This document shows, piece by piece, positions 36,010 through 44,468 of a stretch of DNA of 64,000 bases (its first letter is position 1; each line of letters begins with the position of its first letter). This DNA is from Hirschia litorea. Its GTDB lineage: Bacteria > Pseudomonadota > Alphaproteobacteria > Caulobacterales > Hyphomonadaceae. Location of the stretch: NCBI RefSeq assembly GCF_042665075.1, contig NZ_JBHTBR010000009.1, forward strand, positions 62,001-126,000, written 5' to 3'. The notes beneath the pieces are model-generated. The model did no database searches. It was not told the DNA's origin and saw only the letters and a program-made list of their open reading frames with translations. Both the position numbers and the translations under genes were made by a program.

Positions 36010-37245
36010 TCACATTTTTACCCAATTATGCGTTGGGGTCACGGTTCCGGCATGCAGGTATTTGCTAGTCACAGATATATTTTCATTCAATTGCTTGTAA
36101 GCTAAATTCCCATCCACCATAACAGCAAAAGTCGTCACATAATTTCCTGGATTGAGTGAAATCGAAGGCATACTTATTCTCGCAGCATGCTTCCTTTCAC
36201 CACTGGAAAATACTTCCACTTTCGACATATCTGACGAAATGGATGTTACACGCTCGCCCTGCTCAGTCCATATCGACAGCCCAGCTATAATTTCTGAGAA
36301 ATCATCATTAAGCGTAAACTGAATATCAAAATAGGCCGGCTCATTCGTATAAAAAACAGTTTCTGGACTACCGTCCTCATTGCACCAACCATGCTGGGCT
36401 TCTGCAATACGTTGTCTTTTAAAAAATGGCTTTCCCCAGAAAGCGTTCTCGTTCTTTTCCTCTGCTGTTTGGGCAATGGCGTTTTGATCATTTCCGATAC
36501 GCATATGATGATCGATAGCATCGTCTACTGAACCCCAAAAAATGAGTTTTCCTTTATCCAAAACTATAGCCGACTGACATATTTTGCGAACCATCCCTAA
36601 AGAATGAGAAGCAAAAACAACACCTGCCCCTTCCCTGAGTTCAGCCAATTTTAATTCACACTTTTTTCGAAACGCGTGATCACCAACGGCGAGCACTTCA
36701 TCAAGCAGCAAAATATCTGGCTTCACACAAGCCGATATCGAGAAACCTAAGCGTAGCCGCATACCCGAACTGTATGATTTCATGGGCGCGTGGATGAATT
36801 CACCTAATTCAGAAAATTCGAATATTTCCTCATAAAGTTCATCCATCTGTTTACGCGTTTTTCCCATCAAAGCACCTTTGATGTAGATATTCTCCCGTCC
36901 TGACAGATCAAACTTCATTCCCGCGTTTAAATCTATGAGGCTGCCAACTTCTCCATAGAGTTCAACACTCCCCCTATCAGGAACAATCAAGTTAGAAAGA
37001 ATGCGCAGCAGTGTACTTTTACCCGCTCCATTCATGCCAAGCAAAGCAATTGTTTCTCCACGAAATAGCTTGAAATTTATATCATCAAGCACCCAGAAAT
37101 CATCGTTTCTTAATTTCGAAGAATTGGCGCTAATACCCAAACCGGTACGTATCAGCTCACCAGCCAGCATACGTCTGGTTCCAGCATAACTACGAGAAAA
37201 GCGGCGCCCTAGGCCTTGTACGTCTAATAGTAATTCTTTGCTCAT
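36010..37245 (-). CDS. wzt: Wzt/KpsT-type ABC exporter ATPase with C-terminal glycan-binding domain
   Basis: 411 residues. Walker A LLGMNGAGKST (68-78), ABC signature SYSSGMRLRLG (157-167), Walker B DILLLDEVLAVGD and the H-loop ASHSLGMV. Residues about 265-411 form an extra beta-sandwich (EPAYFDIQFTLNDD, GLSIWTEQGERVTSISS) of the Wzt_C type, which in O-antigen exporters recognises the capped non-reducing end of the chain. It shares one base with the wzm stop/start and drives export of an undecaprenyl-linked polymer. Confidence 0.93.
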   Translation of the reverse strand: MSKELLLDVQGLGRRFSRSYAGTRRMLAGELIRTGLGISANSSKLRNDDFWVLDDINFKLFRGETIALLGMNGAGKSTLLRILSNLIVPDRGSVELYGEVGSLIDLNAGMKFDLSGRENIYIKGALMGKTRKQMDELYEEIFEFSELGEFIHAPMKSYSSGMRLRLGFSISACVKPDILLLDEVLAVGDHAFRKKCELKLAELREGAGVVFASHSLGMVRKICQSAIVLDKGKLIFWGSVDDAIDHHMRIGNDQNAIAQTAEEKNENAFWGKPFFKRQRIAEAQHGWCNEDGSPETVFYTNEPAYFDIQFTLNDDFSEIIAGLSIWTEQGERVTSISSDMSKVEVFSSGERKHAARISMPSISLNPGNYVTTFAVMVDGNLAYKQLNENISVTSKYLHAGTVTPTHNWVKM

Positions 37246-38144
37246 TAGAAGTGTACTCTTATTCTAGGTTCGATGCGATACATAATTGAAGTCATAATCA
37301 AATAGAAGACAATCGACCCAAACATGGTCCAGTAGAGAACTGTGGGGTTTTCTAAAAATCCATGCACCAACAAAGATCTCGCCTCATTCACATAGGTGTA
37401 AAATGGGTTGAAGATGATCCACTTCTGAATAGTTTCGGTCTTCGGAAGCGGAATAACTACTCCACTAAAGAAAACGAGGTATCGCATTAATATGCCGATG
37501 ATATTTTCAGTATCACGGGCCAAAGAATTGAGAACAACTCCGATCGCCCCTAACCCAAAACTCAACAGGACACCTGGTATTAAAATAAACAAGAACAATA
37601 AGTTTTCTACTTCAAAGGAAATGGAGAAGTAGAAAAACAAGCCAATAATCGCAAATATGCGAATGAATGTCGCCCAAAAATGATTTCCAAATGCCGACAG
37701 CACAATCGTGGTCATGCGTACATTTGATCTAGAAAGTAAGGTAGCGTCGCTTCGTACAGCCGTAATGGTTCCCGCAATCGGCCATGTTACCATTAAAAAG
37801 ATCGTAAGCCCCACTGTCACAAACATAAGATAAGGCATTTCAGTACGCGTTCTTTGGAAAAGAATGCCTATCAAAATATATGCTGAAACAGGAACAAGTG
37901 GCATTATGACTGCCCAACCAAACCCCAGAACAGTGTTTGAATAACTCGTCCGAATATTACGCAAACTCGTAACCCAGATTTGCCTTCTATCTTGAAAGAC
38001 CCCAACCCACATAATCCAAATAGCTGCAAAGAAACCCGTCCTGACACGGTAAGAACTATCTATTCGTTCTAATGGTTTTTTATTTTCTTCTGCTGGACTA
38101 CCCAATTTTACACTCACTAACAAATACTCAACAAAATCACACAC
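37245..38144 (-). CDS. wzm: Wzm/KpsM-type ABC exporter permease
   Basis: 299 residues, probable GTG start. Six hydrophobic segments of the ABC-2 type, after an N-terminal cytoplasmic part: FGWAVIMPLVPVSAYILIGI, YLMFVTVGLTIFLMVTWPIA, FLFILIPGVLLSFGLGAIGV and YLVFFSGVVIPLPK. The conserved ILIGILF-F...PY region and the C-terminal NPFYTYVNEARSLLVHG are family features. Pairs with the ATPase that follows. It follows the GT42-GT8 gene by 80 bp. Confidence 0.92.
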   Translation of the reverse strand: MCDFVEYLLVSVKLGSPAEENKKPLERIDSSYRVRTGFFAAIWIMWVGVFQDRRQIWVTSLRNIRTSYSNTVLGFGWAVIMPLVPVSAYILIGILFQRTRTEMPYLMFVTVGLTIFLMVTWPIAGTITAVRSDATLLSRSNVRMTTIVLSAFGNHFWATFIRIFAIIGLFFYFSISFEVENLLFLFILIPGVLLSFGLGAIGVVLNSLARDTENIIGILMRYLVFFSGVVIPLPKTETIQKWIIFNPFYTYVNEARSLLVHGFLENPTVLYWTMFGSIVFYLIMTSIMYRIEPRIRVHF

Positions 38145-38224
38145 CTACCGTAGACTACTTTGAATAAACAGCCGAGTGAATCACTTTATTCATCCCCACA
38201 AATTTAGACATGAAGTATTGCGAC

Positions 38225-39901
38225 TTATTTCCGAGGTTCTTTTTTTCTTGCAAGGTCCCAGAAAACAACACTACCGCGAAATATATACATAATCGCTCGT
38301 TGCGGATCTTGCTTAAACATTGTTCCCCATTTCTTCAAACCGGCCACTATACGTCTAAAAGATTCTTTTGGTTTTAGCGACCTTCCGGGTGCTTTTAGCA
38401 AATCCCCTGCCCGAATAGTTTCGACCAGTTCCCGCAACTCTTCTATACTTAGATACTCCAGCCACTTTGACTCTACATCCAAATATCCAGCATCTGACTC
38501 TAGCATCCTCCACGGCTTATCTCCAACATAATGCAGCACATGAATATTGGACAAATTAAAGTGCAACGGATAGTTTTCTCGGACACGCTTCAAAGTGTTA
38601 TACTTTGGATGTAATGGTACCCAGTCTGTAATCAACTCATTTAGCATCCCCTGATCGCCGCCATCTGAGCTCGTCACAGTAGAAACCCCTGTCATTACTT
38701 TATCACAAAGTGATTTGGACGGAGAAAATACAAATAAGCCACTGTTAAAATTTTTGTCATTTCGCTCCAACCCCCAATCAGGACAAGCTCCAAACCCCTC
38801 AACATTGAACACGTCATCTATATAGTTTAAAACTATTGTGTCTGCGTCTATAAAACAGATCTTTTTATAATTTTGAAAGCACTCAAACACTCGCAACTTT
38901 GTATATGTATTTTTAAAACGCTCTGAATCCATCCTTCGATTTGGGTTGTTTAGCGGGCTCACCTGAATAGTTCTAATATTTGGGTGAGCGTCGAAGCGCC
39001 TAGCCAGTGTAGGAGTAGTATGCATCACATAAAGGGTTTTATCGGAAAACTCAGCAAGCGATCTAGCCAAAGCCCAAGCGCCGAAGTAATAATCACCGTC
39101 TACAAAAGTAACATAAGCTTTTTCTGTGTGTTGCAATGACGCATCGATACCTTCAGATAGAGTCAAAACTGTTTTATCTTGCGGCACCTGTGTGGCAGTA
39201 CGTCCTTCAAAAGTCTTTTTTAAAATATCCGCGCCACTAACCAAAGAAATTCTATTGTAAGGATAGGCGTTAAGCAAACAGTCTAAGAAGCCAAGATCTA
39301 TATCGAGATTATGATCTTGCTCATAACCAGCTTTAACATCTTTAGATTTCATCGATCGTCTTAGATCATCAGGAATATTATAAGCATAACGCCGGTCCCT
39401 ACCTTGATAAAGATCAAATCCCACAAGACGTATTTCTTTAAAACCAGCCAATAATGCAAATGCCAGAGCCTGAAACCCTTGGGTAGGTAAAGGTCTCGAC
39501 ATCATGTATCGCGATATAGCTTGATTTGTTGCCAGGACAGTCCAATGGTCAAACATTTTTGGCCAGTTTTGTGGGACATTTAGGCACTTAAGTGGAGACA
39601 GAATATTCTCTATATTATAAGTGTTCTCTTCGATCACAGTCTCGAGGTGAGAGATTAAATACTCATCCTGCGCCGAGAAGAAAAATGCATCTACATTACG
39701 TCCAAAAATTGGTTTCTCTTCTAGAAAAAACCAATTCATTCTAAAGAAAACGGCATTGTCCTCAAAATCTGTAAAACTCCCCACAGAAGGACCATTCCCA
39801 ACGATATAACAAGGGTCATCTAAACGATGCTCAAATCGTTTTAAAAGCTCCGCAGCATGATTATAGGGGTTCGTAAAAAGTCTTTGAGATAGGTGAACCA
39901 T
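38225..39901 (-). CDS. GT42 (CstII-like sialyltransferase)-GT8 fusion glycosyltransferase
   Basis: 558 residues. Residues about 28-235 match GT42: the CMP-binding loop CYIVGNGPSVGSF, FRMNWFFLEEKPIFG, then LPTQGFQALAFALLAGFKEI followed by RLVGFDLYQ and a His (197) near the position of the catalytic base in Campylobacter CstII. Residues about 260-490 are a GT8 domain: AYVTFVDGDYYFGAWALARS, the DxD in CFIDADTIVLN (352-354), FNSGLFVFSP and HVLHYVGDKPW. It could add a nonulosonic acid and then a hexose, or the reverse. It lies 26 bp after neuA, its presumed supplier of CMP-sugar. Confidence 0.82.
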   Translation of the reverse strand: MVHLSQRLFTNPYNHAAELLKRFEHRLDDPCYIVGNGPSVGSFTDFEDNAVFFRMNWFFLEEKPIFGRNVDAFFFSAQDEYLISHLETVIEENTYNIENILSPLKCLNVPQNWPKMFDHWTVLATNQAISRYMMSRPLPTQGFQALAFALLAGFKEIRLVGFDLYQGRDRRYAYNIPDDLRRSMKSKDVKAGYEQDHNLDIDLGFLDCLLNAYPYNRISLVSGADILKKTFEGRTATQVPQDKTVLTLSEGIDASLQHTEKAYVTFVDGDYYFGAWALARSLAEFSDKTLYVMHTTPTLARRFDAHPNIRTIQVSPLNNPNRRMDSERFKNTYTKLRVFECFQNYKKICFIDADTIVLNYIDDVFNVEGFGACPDWGLERNDKNFNSGLFVFSPSKSLCDKVMTGVSTVTSSDGGDQGMLNELITDWVPLHPKYNTLKRVRENYPLHFNLSNIHVLHYVGDKPWRMLESDAGYLDVESKWLEYLSIEELRELVETIRAGDLLKAPGRSLKPKESFRRIVAGLKKWGTMFKQDPQRAIMYIFRGSVVFWDLARKKEPRK

Positions 39902-39927
39902 ATATTTTCAGGTGCTCTGACGATAAT

Positions 39928-41103
39928 CTACTTCGAGGTGTAAGAAATAATAATTTCACATATCTCTCGGACCGCACCTCTACCACCTTTTGCAACAAGA
40001 ACGAAATCTGCTTTTTCTTTCACGAGTACATTAGCATCTTGCGGTGATACACTGAGGCCAACAATGTCAAAAACAGGAAGATCATTCAAATCGTTCCCAA
40101 CATATATGACATTAGCCAAATCAAAACTATATTCCTTTGCCCATCTTTGGATAACCTCAACTTTGTTTTCAATGCCATGTAGACACTCAACTTTAAGCTT
40201 CTCACAACGCTTGGCTACAACTTTATTCTTTTCTTTTGAAACAACACCGATAAATACGTCAGTATTATTGCGAAGGCGTTCAATTCCCATTCCATCAGAA
40301 CGACTTACTGTTACCGCTTCTTTTCCATTTTCATCAATGATAGCGAGATCATCGGTCAATACACCGTCAAAGTCCAATAGAAGCGCTTCTACTTGTTTAG
40401 GAAGAAATTTATCTCGGTTAACTTCATTTTCCAATTCTCGGGCAATCTCTTCGCAGAGCTTCAAATCTAATGGCTCATCTATTTCTAGAGAACGCATCGG
40501 CTCCATAACATAGTGGGCAACTTTATCGAAAAACCGATGTTCTTTTTCGATAAATTTGGCGACATTCATTGCATAAATTGCACCCGTTTCGAGATAAACA
40601 TCTTCTCTGTCTTGTCTGCGAGGGCGAAAGTGTTTTTCATGACCTACAGGAAAGACGCCGTCATTCTCACTCGGCTTCCATAAAAATCCATGGAAAGGCG
40701 TAACAGACAGCGCACAATCAGCACCTTCACGATCCATTGACGTTAAAATTCCATCGACATCTTTCGTTGCGATAAATGGAGAAGTACACTGAATAAACAC
40801 AATGCGATCAGGTAGTCCCTCCTTTAATTTAACGACATTAAGCGCGTGCAAAAGAGCGGATTCAGACGAGGCTGTATCAGAAGCATATTCGGCAGGCCGT
40901 TTAATTGCTTCTGCTCCGGATCTAACCGCTTCTGCTAAAATACGTGCATCATCAGAGGAGACGTATACTTTATCAACATTTTCAGAAAACAAAGCCGCCT
41001 CTATAGATCGCTGCAGTAAAGAACGCCCGTTAATTTTCTTAAGGTTTTTCCCTGGAATACCCTTGGATCCGCCACGTGCAGGAATGATTGCAATACAACT
41101 CAT
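39928..41103 (-). CDS. neuA: CMP-nonulosonate synthetase fused to an HAD phosphatase (NeuA-KdsC-like)
   Basis: 391 residues from the ATG at 41103, preceded by AAGGA. Residues 1-225 are the cytidylyltransferase: IAIIPARGGSKGIPGKNLKK, VYVSSDDARI, DTASSESALLHAL, FIQCTSPF and the late EIDEPLDLKL. Residues 238-391 are a C0-type HAD phosphatase like KdsC: LLLDFDGVLTDD (Asp244, Asp246), GVVSKEKNK, then YVGNDLNDLPVF. Such fusions activate the keto acid to its CMP form and can first remove a 9-phosphate. This fits a pathway through a 9-phosphorylated intermediate. First gene of the neuA-GT42/GT8-wzm-wzt run. Confidence 0.9.
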   Translation of the reverse strand: MSCIAIIPARGGSKGIPGKNLKKINGRSLLQRSIEAALFSENVDKVYVSSDDARILAEAVRSGAEAIKRPAEYASDTASSESALLHALNVVKLKEGLPDRIVFIQCTSPFIATKDVDGILTSMDREGADCALSVTPFHGFLWKPSENDGVFPVGHEKHFRPRRQDREDVYLETGAIYAMNVAKFIEKEHRFFDKVAHYVMEPMRSLEIDEPLDLKLCEEIARELENEVNRDKFLPKQVEALLLDFDGVLTDDLAIIDENGKEAVTVSRSDGMGIERLRNNTDVFIGVVSKEKNKVVAKRCEKLKVECLHGIENKVEVIQRWAKEYSFDLANVIYVGNDLNDLPVFDIVGLSVSPQDANVLVKEKADFVLVAKGGRGAVREICEIIISYTSK

Positions 41104-41370
41104 AAAAACTCTGTCCTTCTTTCCCTGCGAAAGCAAATGTCTGGCAAATAGGTGAAACATGCTGATTAAGTATTTAGCTTATCACTATGTGCACTACAAT
41201 AAGTTATGGTATCTTGATTCAACTATCTTTGTCGAGAAACATACGCCTCCGTTCCCCTTCGTCACTTCGATTAGCTCAATGTTTTTGTATTGAGGATAAG
41301 ACAGCGCTCTCGGATCATTCCCAACACTATTGTAAGGAAAAGATTGGGAATATTTGCGCCCTTTAAACTG

Positions 41371-41537
41371 TGAAGTGCTTGGTTTAGGTGGTCCAACCTC
41401 GATGTTAAAATCCAGCAGCGATTTTGACCTTACCACTATGGCATAGGTCGGTGTTGCGGGCAAACTCAGCGGGAGATTGCCCATTGTGAGCCATGTGAGG
41501 ACGACACTCATTGTAGTCACACCGCCAGGCCTCAATC
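41371..41537 (-). pseudogene. 167-bp IS end, copy 2 (last ~48 codons of orfB)
   Basis: Nearly identical to 29653-29819 and in the same orientation. It carries only the C-terminal RPHMAHNGQSPAEFARN part of the transposase. Upstream sequence departs abruptly at 41538. It marks the right edge of the module that starts at 29653. The remaining DNA between 41104 and 41699 shows no gene; it must include the neuA promoter. Confidence 0.92.
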
Positions 41538-41699
41538 TGACAATTTCGTTTGTAATGCCGAGAATATAACCGTCTTAGCTATGCCATCATAGTGACGATG
41601 CAAAATCTTATACAAACATTCCGTGATCACTGGTTTCAGTATCAAAAAATAGAATAATATTGCCCTTAAAGTACCGCGATTTCTCTTCCTACTCAAACC

Positions 41700-42563
41700 T
41701 TATTTGAACAAGCGTTTCAAACGCTCTTTCAAAGATTGGCGTTTAAACACATCTTCAAGCTGATCTGCCATCGCCAGTAATACACCCAACTGTGAATATT
41801 TCTGCGCGCTACCTAAACGTGCATAATGATTTACTAAACGTGTTTTCATCTGACGGTGGAGATGCAATTTGCTACGAATAGAGTTTGCTTGATCACCAAT
41901 TGATGTATCTCGTATATGTTGATGTGACAAAGTCTGCTTGCAAACCAAAATCTCTCCGCCAAACAACATCCGCAAATTGAAATCCCAGTCTCCTAATACC
42001 GGATAAGTGGGGTCAAACCTGCCGACGTCTTTCCAGGCCCGCACTCGGAATAAAAATGCAATAGGAGGAAATCTATTTCGCACTGCCAACAAAGGAAGCC
42101 TCAACTCCCCCGCACTAAACGGTTTGGATCGTTTAGTTTCTCGTATTCTACCGTTCTTGTCTAATTTTTCATATATTTCTAGCCAATCACACACCACGCC
42201 GAACGCTGTTTGATCGCTAGATAATAGTTGTACCATTTCAGCCAAGAAATTTTCATTCCAACTGTCATCATCATCGTGCAAGACTGCGAATTCAGCTCCG
42301 TACTGATAGGCAAACTCCAACCCGACATTGCCAGCAGCTTCCATACCTACATTGGCTTCTAAGTGTTCAACATGGATATGCATTTTCGTATCAAAGCTAA
42401 GCTTTATCTCTTCTACAGAGGATATGTCTCCACCATCATTAACAATGCACCAGATGAAATTTTTGTCCGTTTGTTCTGCGAGACTTAGCGCCGCTCTTCT
42501 AAGGAAATGCTCCCTATTACGCGTTCTAGTAACGACTATTGTTGAAATATTTTCGGGAAACAT
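41700..42563 (-). CDS. Family 2 glycosyltransferase
   Basis: 287 residues, ATG with AGGAACG upstream. GT-A domain: ISTIVVTRTRNREHFLRRA, WCIVNDGG, EANVGMEAAGNVGLEFAY, the metal site FAVLHDDDDSW, then GDWDFNLRML near the catalytic base. The start resembles enzymes that add hexoses in LPS or capsule synthesis. The start is 35 bp after the end of the next GT2 gene. It probably belongs to the same pathway as the module to its left, but lies outside the IS boundary. Confidence 0.9.
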   Translation of the reverse strand: MFPENISTIVVTRTRNREHFLRRAALSLAEQTDKNFIWCIVNDGGDISSVEEIKLSFDTKMHIHVEHLEANVGMEAAGNVGLEFAYQYGAEFAVLHDDDDSWNENFLAEMVQLLSSDQTAFGVVCDWLEIYEKLDKNGRIRETKRSKPFSAGELRLPLLAVRNRFPPIAFLFRVRAWKDVGRFDPTYPVLGDWDFNLRMLFGGEILVCKQTLSHQHIRDTSIGDQANSIRSKLHLHRQMKTRLVNHYARLGSAQKYSQLGVLLAMADQLEDVFKRQSLKERLKRLFK

Positions 42564-42598
42564 CTGAACGTTCCTAATGACATTTTAATGTGCTAGAT

Positions 42599-43672
42599 TT
42601 AGTTTTTTACAGGGCGAACGTCCGATTTACGAGTCAGGAAAAATATTGGGCTCCAACTCATACATCGTAACAACTCCAGACTGTTCAGTTTTTTATCACA
42701 CTGGACCTTCTTACGCGCTTGCAAGATAAGCATCAGTCCCTTCGCAGCCTCTATAAATGCTAATCGCACGCACTTTGCTCGACCTGTTAGTATACCACCT
42801 AAATAGATGAGCAATGTCATCCCTAAATGGGGTATAAGCATTATCCAAAATGCAAAGAACGGCATGTTCTTTACAAAAACCCAAAGTCTATTACGTGTCC
42901 CATATCGTACAGCAAAATCTCCCACTTGGTTGGAAAGCGCACTGCCCGCATGGTGAATCATTGCTTGATGTAAGAATACGCATCTTTCTCCCTGCAGACG
43001 CAAACGGAATGCAATGTCGACATCTTCGCAATAACAAAAAAAACTCTCATCAAATCCGCCAACACTAAGGAAAGTTTGGCGATGAAAAACCGCACCCGCG
43101 CCGCAAGGGCTAAAACACTCACCTGTTTGCGGCATTTCGCTTGCTGGACGTCCATACCCTCCACGCCAAGGAATTCCAAACACATGATAGCAGTCCCCTG
43201 CTCCATCCATAATTCCCGGCTCATCAAGACTGTATTGAGCGCTCGCAAACATCTTTGCAAATGGATACGCTTCAATCCCTTCTTTGATTTTTAGCAACCA
43301 ATCTTCATCTGCAACAGCATCTGGGTTAAGTAAGACCAACCACTCTCCCTTTGCTAATTTCGCAGGTAGGTTATTGCCCTTTGCAAACCCATGATTGGTT
43401 TCCTCAGGCATTAAATGCACACGTTCAATACCAGATGTATCAAGACGTTCCATGGAACCATCTGAAGACGCATTGTCTACAACAAAAAGTTCAAAATCTT
43501 TATACGATTGCTGTACCAAAGAATTAACAGCCGCTTGCAAGTAATCACCACCATTAAAATTAACAATGACAACTGAAAAAGTTGGAGCTTTATCCACACC
43601 GTTCTCTACAACTAATTCTGATAAAGTTTCTTCAGCTTCCAATTCATCTGGAGTCAGATTTCGCTTCACCAT
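42599..43672 (-). CDS. Family 2 glycosyltransferase (WbbL/rhamnosyltransferase-like)
   Basis: 357 residues from the ATG at 43672, chosen because GGAG lies eight bases upstream and because the family normally has few residues before the GT domain. Longer frames to 43822 or 43894 exist but run into the divergent GST gene. Signatures: FSVVIVNFNGGDYLQAAVNS, FELFVVDNASSDGS, NHGFAKGNN, EWLVLLNPDAVADEDWL, and DESFFCYCEDVDIAFRLRLQ (the ED of the catalytic region). Two hydrophobic segments near the C-terminus may bind the membrane. Likely adds a deoxyhexose to a lipid-linked acceptor. Confidence 0.88.
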   Translation of the reverse strand: MVKRNLTPDELEAEETLSELVVENGVDKAPTFSVVIVNFNGGDYLQAAVNSLVQQSYKDFELFVVDNASSDGSMERLDTSGIERVHLMPEETNHGFAKGNNLPAKLAKGEWLVLLNPDAVADEDWLLKIKEGIEAYPFAKMFASAQYSLDEPGIMDGAGDCYHVFGIPWRGGYGRPASEMPQTGECFSPCGAGAVFHRQTFLSVGGFDESFFCYCEDVDIAFRLRLQGERCVFLHQAMIHHAGSALSNQVGDFAVRYGTRNRLWVFVKNMPFFAFWIMLIPHLGMTLLIYLGGILTGRAKCVRLAFIEAAKGLMLILQARKKVQCDKKLNSLELLRCMSWSPIFFLTRKSDVRPVKN

Positions 43673-43825
43673 GTCACCTACTCCATCTTGCAAATCGATT
43701 CCCACGCTTATCCATGATGTTGAATAGACTTGCAATGCTTCCACCTCGCAGCTCATTCTCACTGCTGACAAAAATGAGTAGAACGCAAATCTATCTTTGA
43801 GATGAAACCTCAAAGGATACATCTC

Positions 43826-44431
43826 ATGCTTACACTCTATCACTGTCCGCAAACGCGCGCCTCCGGCGTTGTTGGATTGCTCAAAGAACTTCAAGCCCTA
43901 GACCAAGTCACCATAAAACAAGTTTGCGTCAAGCAGATGGATGGCACAGGCGCACCAGACCCAAACAATCCCCACCCTGAAGGCAAAGTCCCCCTCCTCA
44001 TCCATGATGGTGTCGAGATATGGGAGACAGGTGCAATCATGATCTACCTCGCCGATCTCTTTGCGGATGCAGGTCTCAATATTCCTCAAGGACACCGCCT
44101 ACGCGGAAAATATCTTAGCTGGATCGTCTGGTATTGCAGTGTGATTGAGCCAGTCACCGTGATATCAATGGCCCAGCTCTCTCACCCACTCATCGACTCC
44201 ACATTCCGAGGCAATGCAGAAATAAACACGCGCCTCGTCGCCACCCTCAGTCAACACGCTTTCTTGCTCGGCGACACATTCACTGCTGCAGACATGCTGC
44301 TTAGTGGAATATATGGATGGATGGGCAAACCAGGCATTCCCGAAATTGATGCATGGGTTGATCGCTGCCAAGCACGTCCAGGCCCTCAATATGCTTTGGA
44401 ATATGATGCAAAACTCATGGCCAATAGCTAG
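43826..44431 (+). CDS. Glutathione S-transferase-family protein
   Basis: 201 residues from the ATG at 43826, preceded by AAAGGA. The thioredoxin-like N-terminal half has MLTLYHCPQTRASGVVGLLK, the cis-proline GKVPLLIHD and the ESGAI-like WETGAIMIYLADLF; the helical half has the N-capping AFLLGDTFTAADMLLSGI. Substrate unknown. It is a single gene, divergent from the GT2 gene with about 150 bp between, and ends at a strong terminator. It has no visible link to the glycan pathway. Confidence 0.93.
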   Translation: MLTLYHCPQTRASGVVGLLKELQALDQVTIKQVCVKQMDGTGAPDPNNPHPEGKVPLLIHDGVEIWETGAIMIYLADLFADAGLNIPQGHRLRGKYLSWIVWYCSVIEPVTVISMAQLSHPLIDSTFRGNAEINTRLVATLSQHAFLLGDTFTAADMLLSGIYGWMGKPGIPEIDAWVDRCQARPGPQYALEYDAKLMANS

Positions 44432-44443
44432 TCTCTAGGTATA

Positions 44444-44468
44444 GGGAAGCTGCATAAGCTTCCCTTTT
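44444..44468. terminator. Rho-independent terminator
   Basis: Stem GGGAAGC / GCTTCCC with a seven-base loop followed by TTTT, 12 bp after the GST stop. It overlaps the last bases of the convergent acyltransferase gene. Confidence 0.88.

Noticed and set aside
41194..41535. 113-codon minus-strand frame
   Set aside because: Its first half is the IS remnant read out of the transposase frame; the rest is unrelated intergenic DNA.
43673..43894. N-terminal extension of the WbbL-like glycosyltransferase
   Set aside because: It would overlap the divergent GST gene, has no good ribosome site, and the family needs no such extension.
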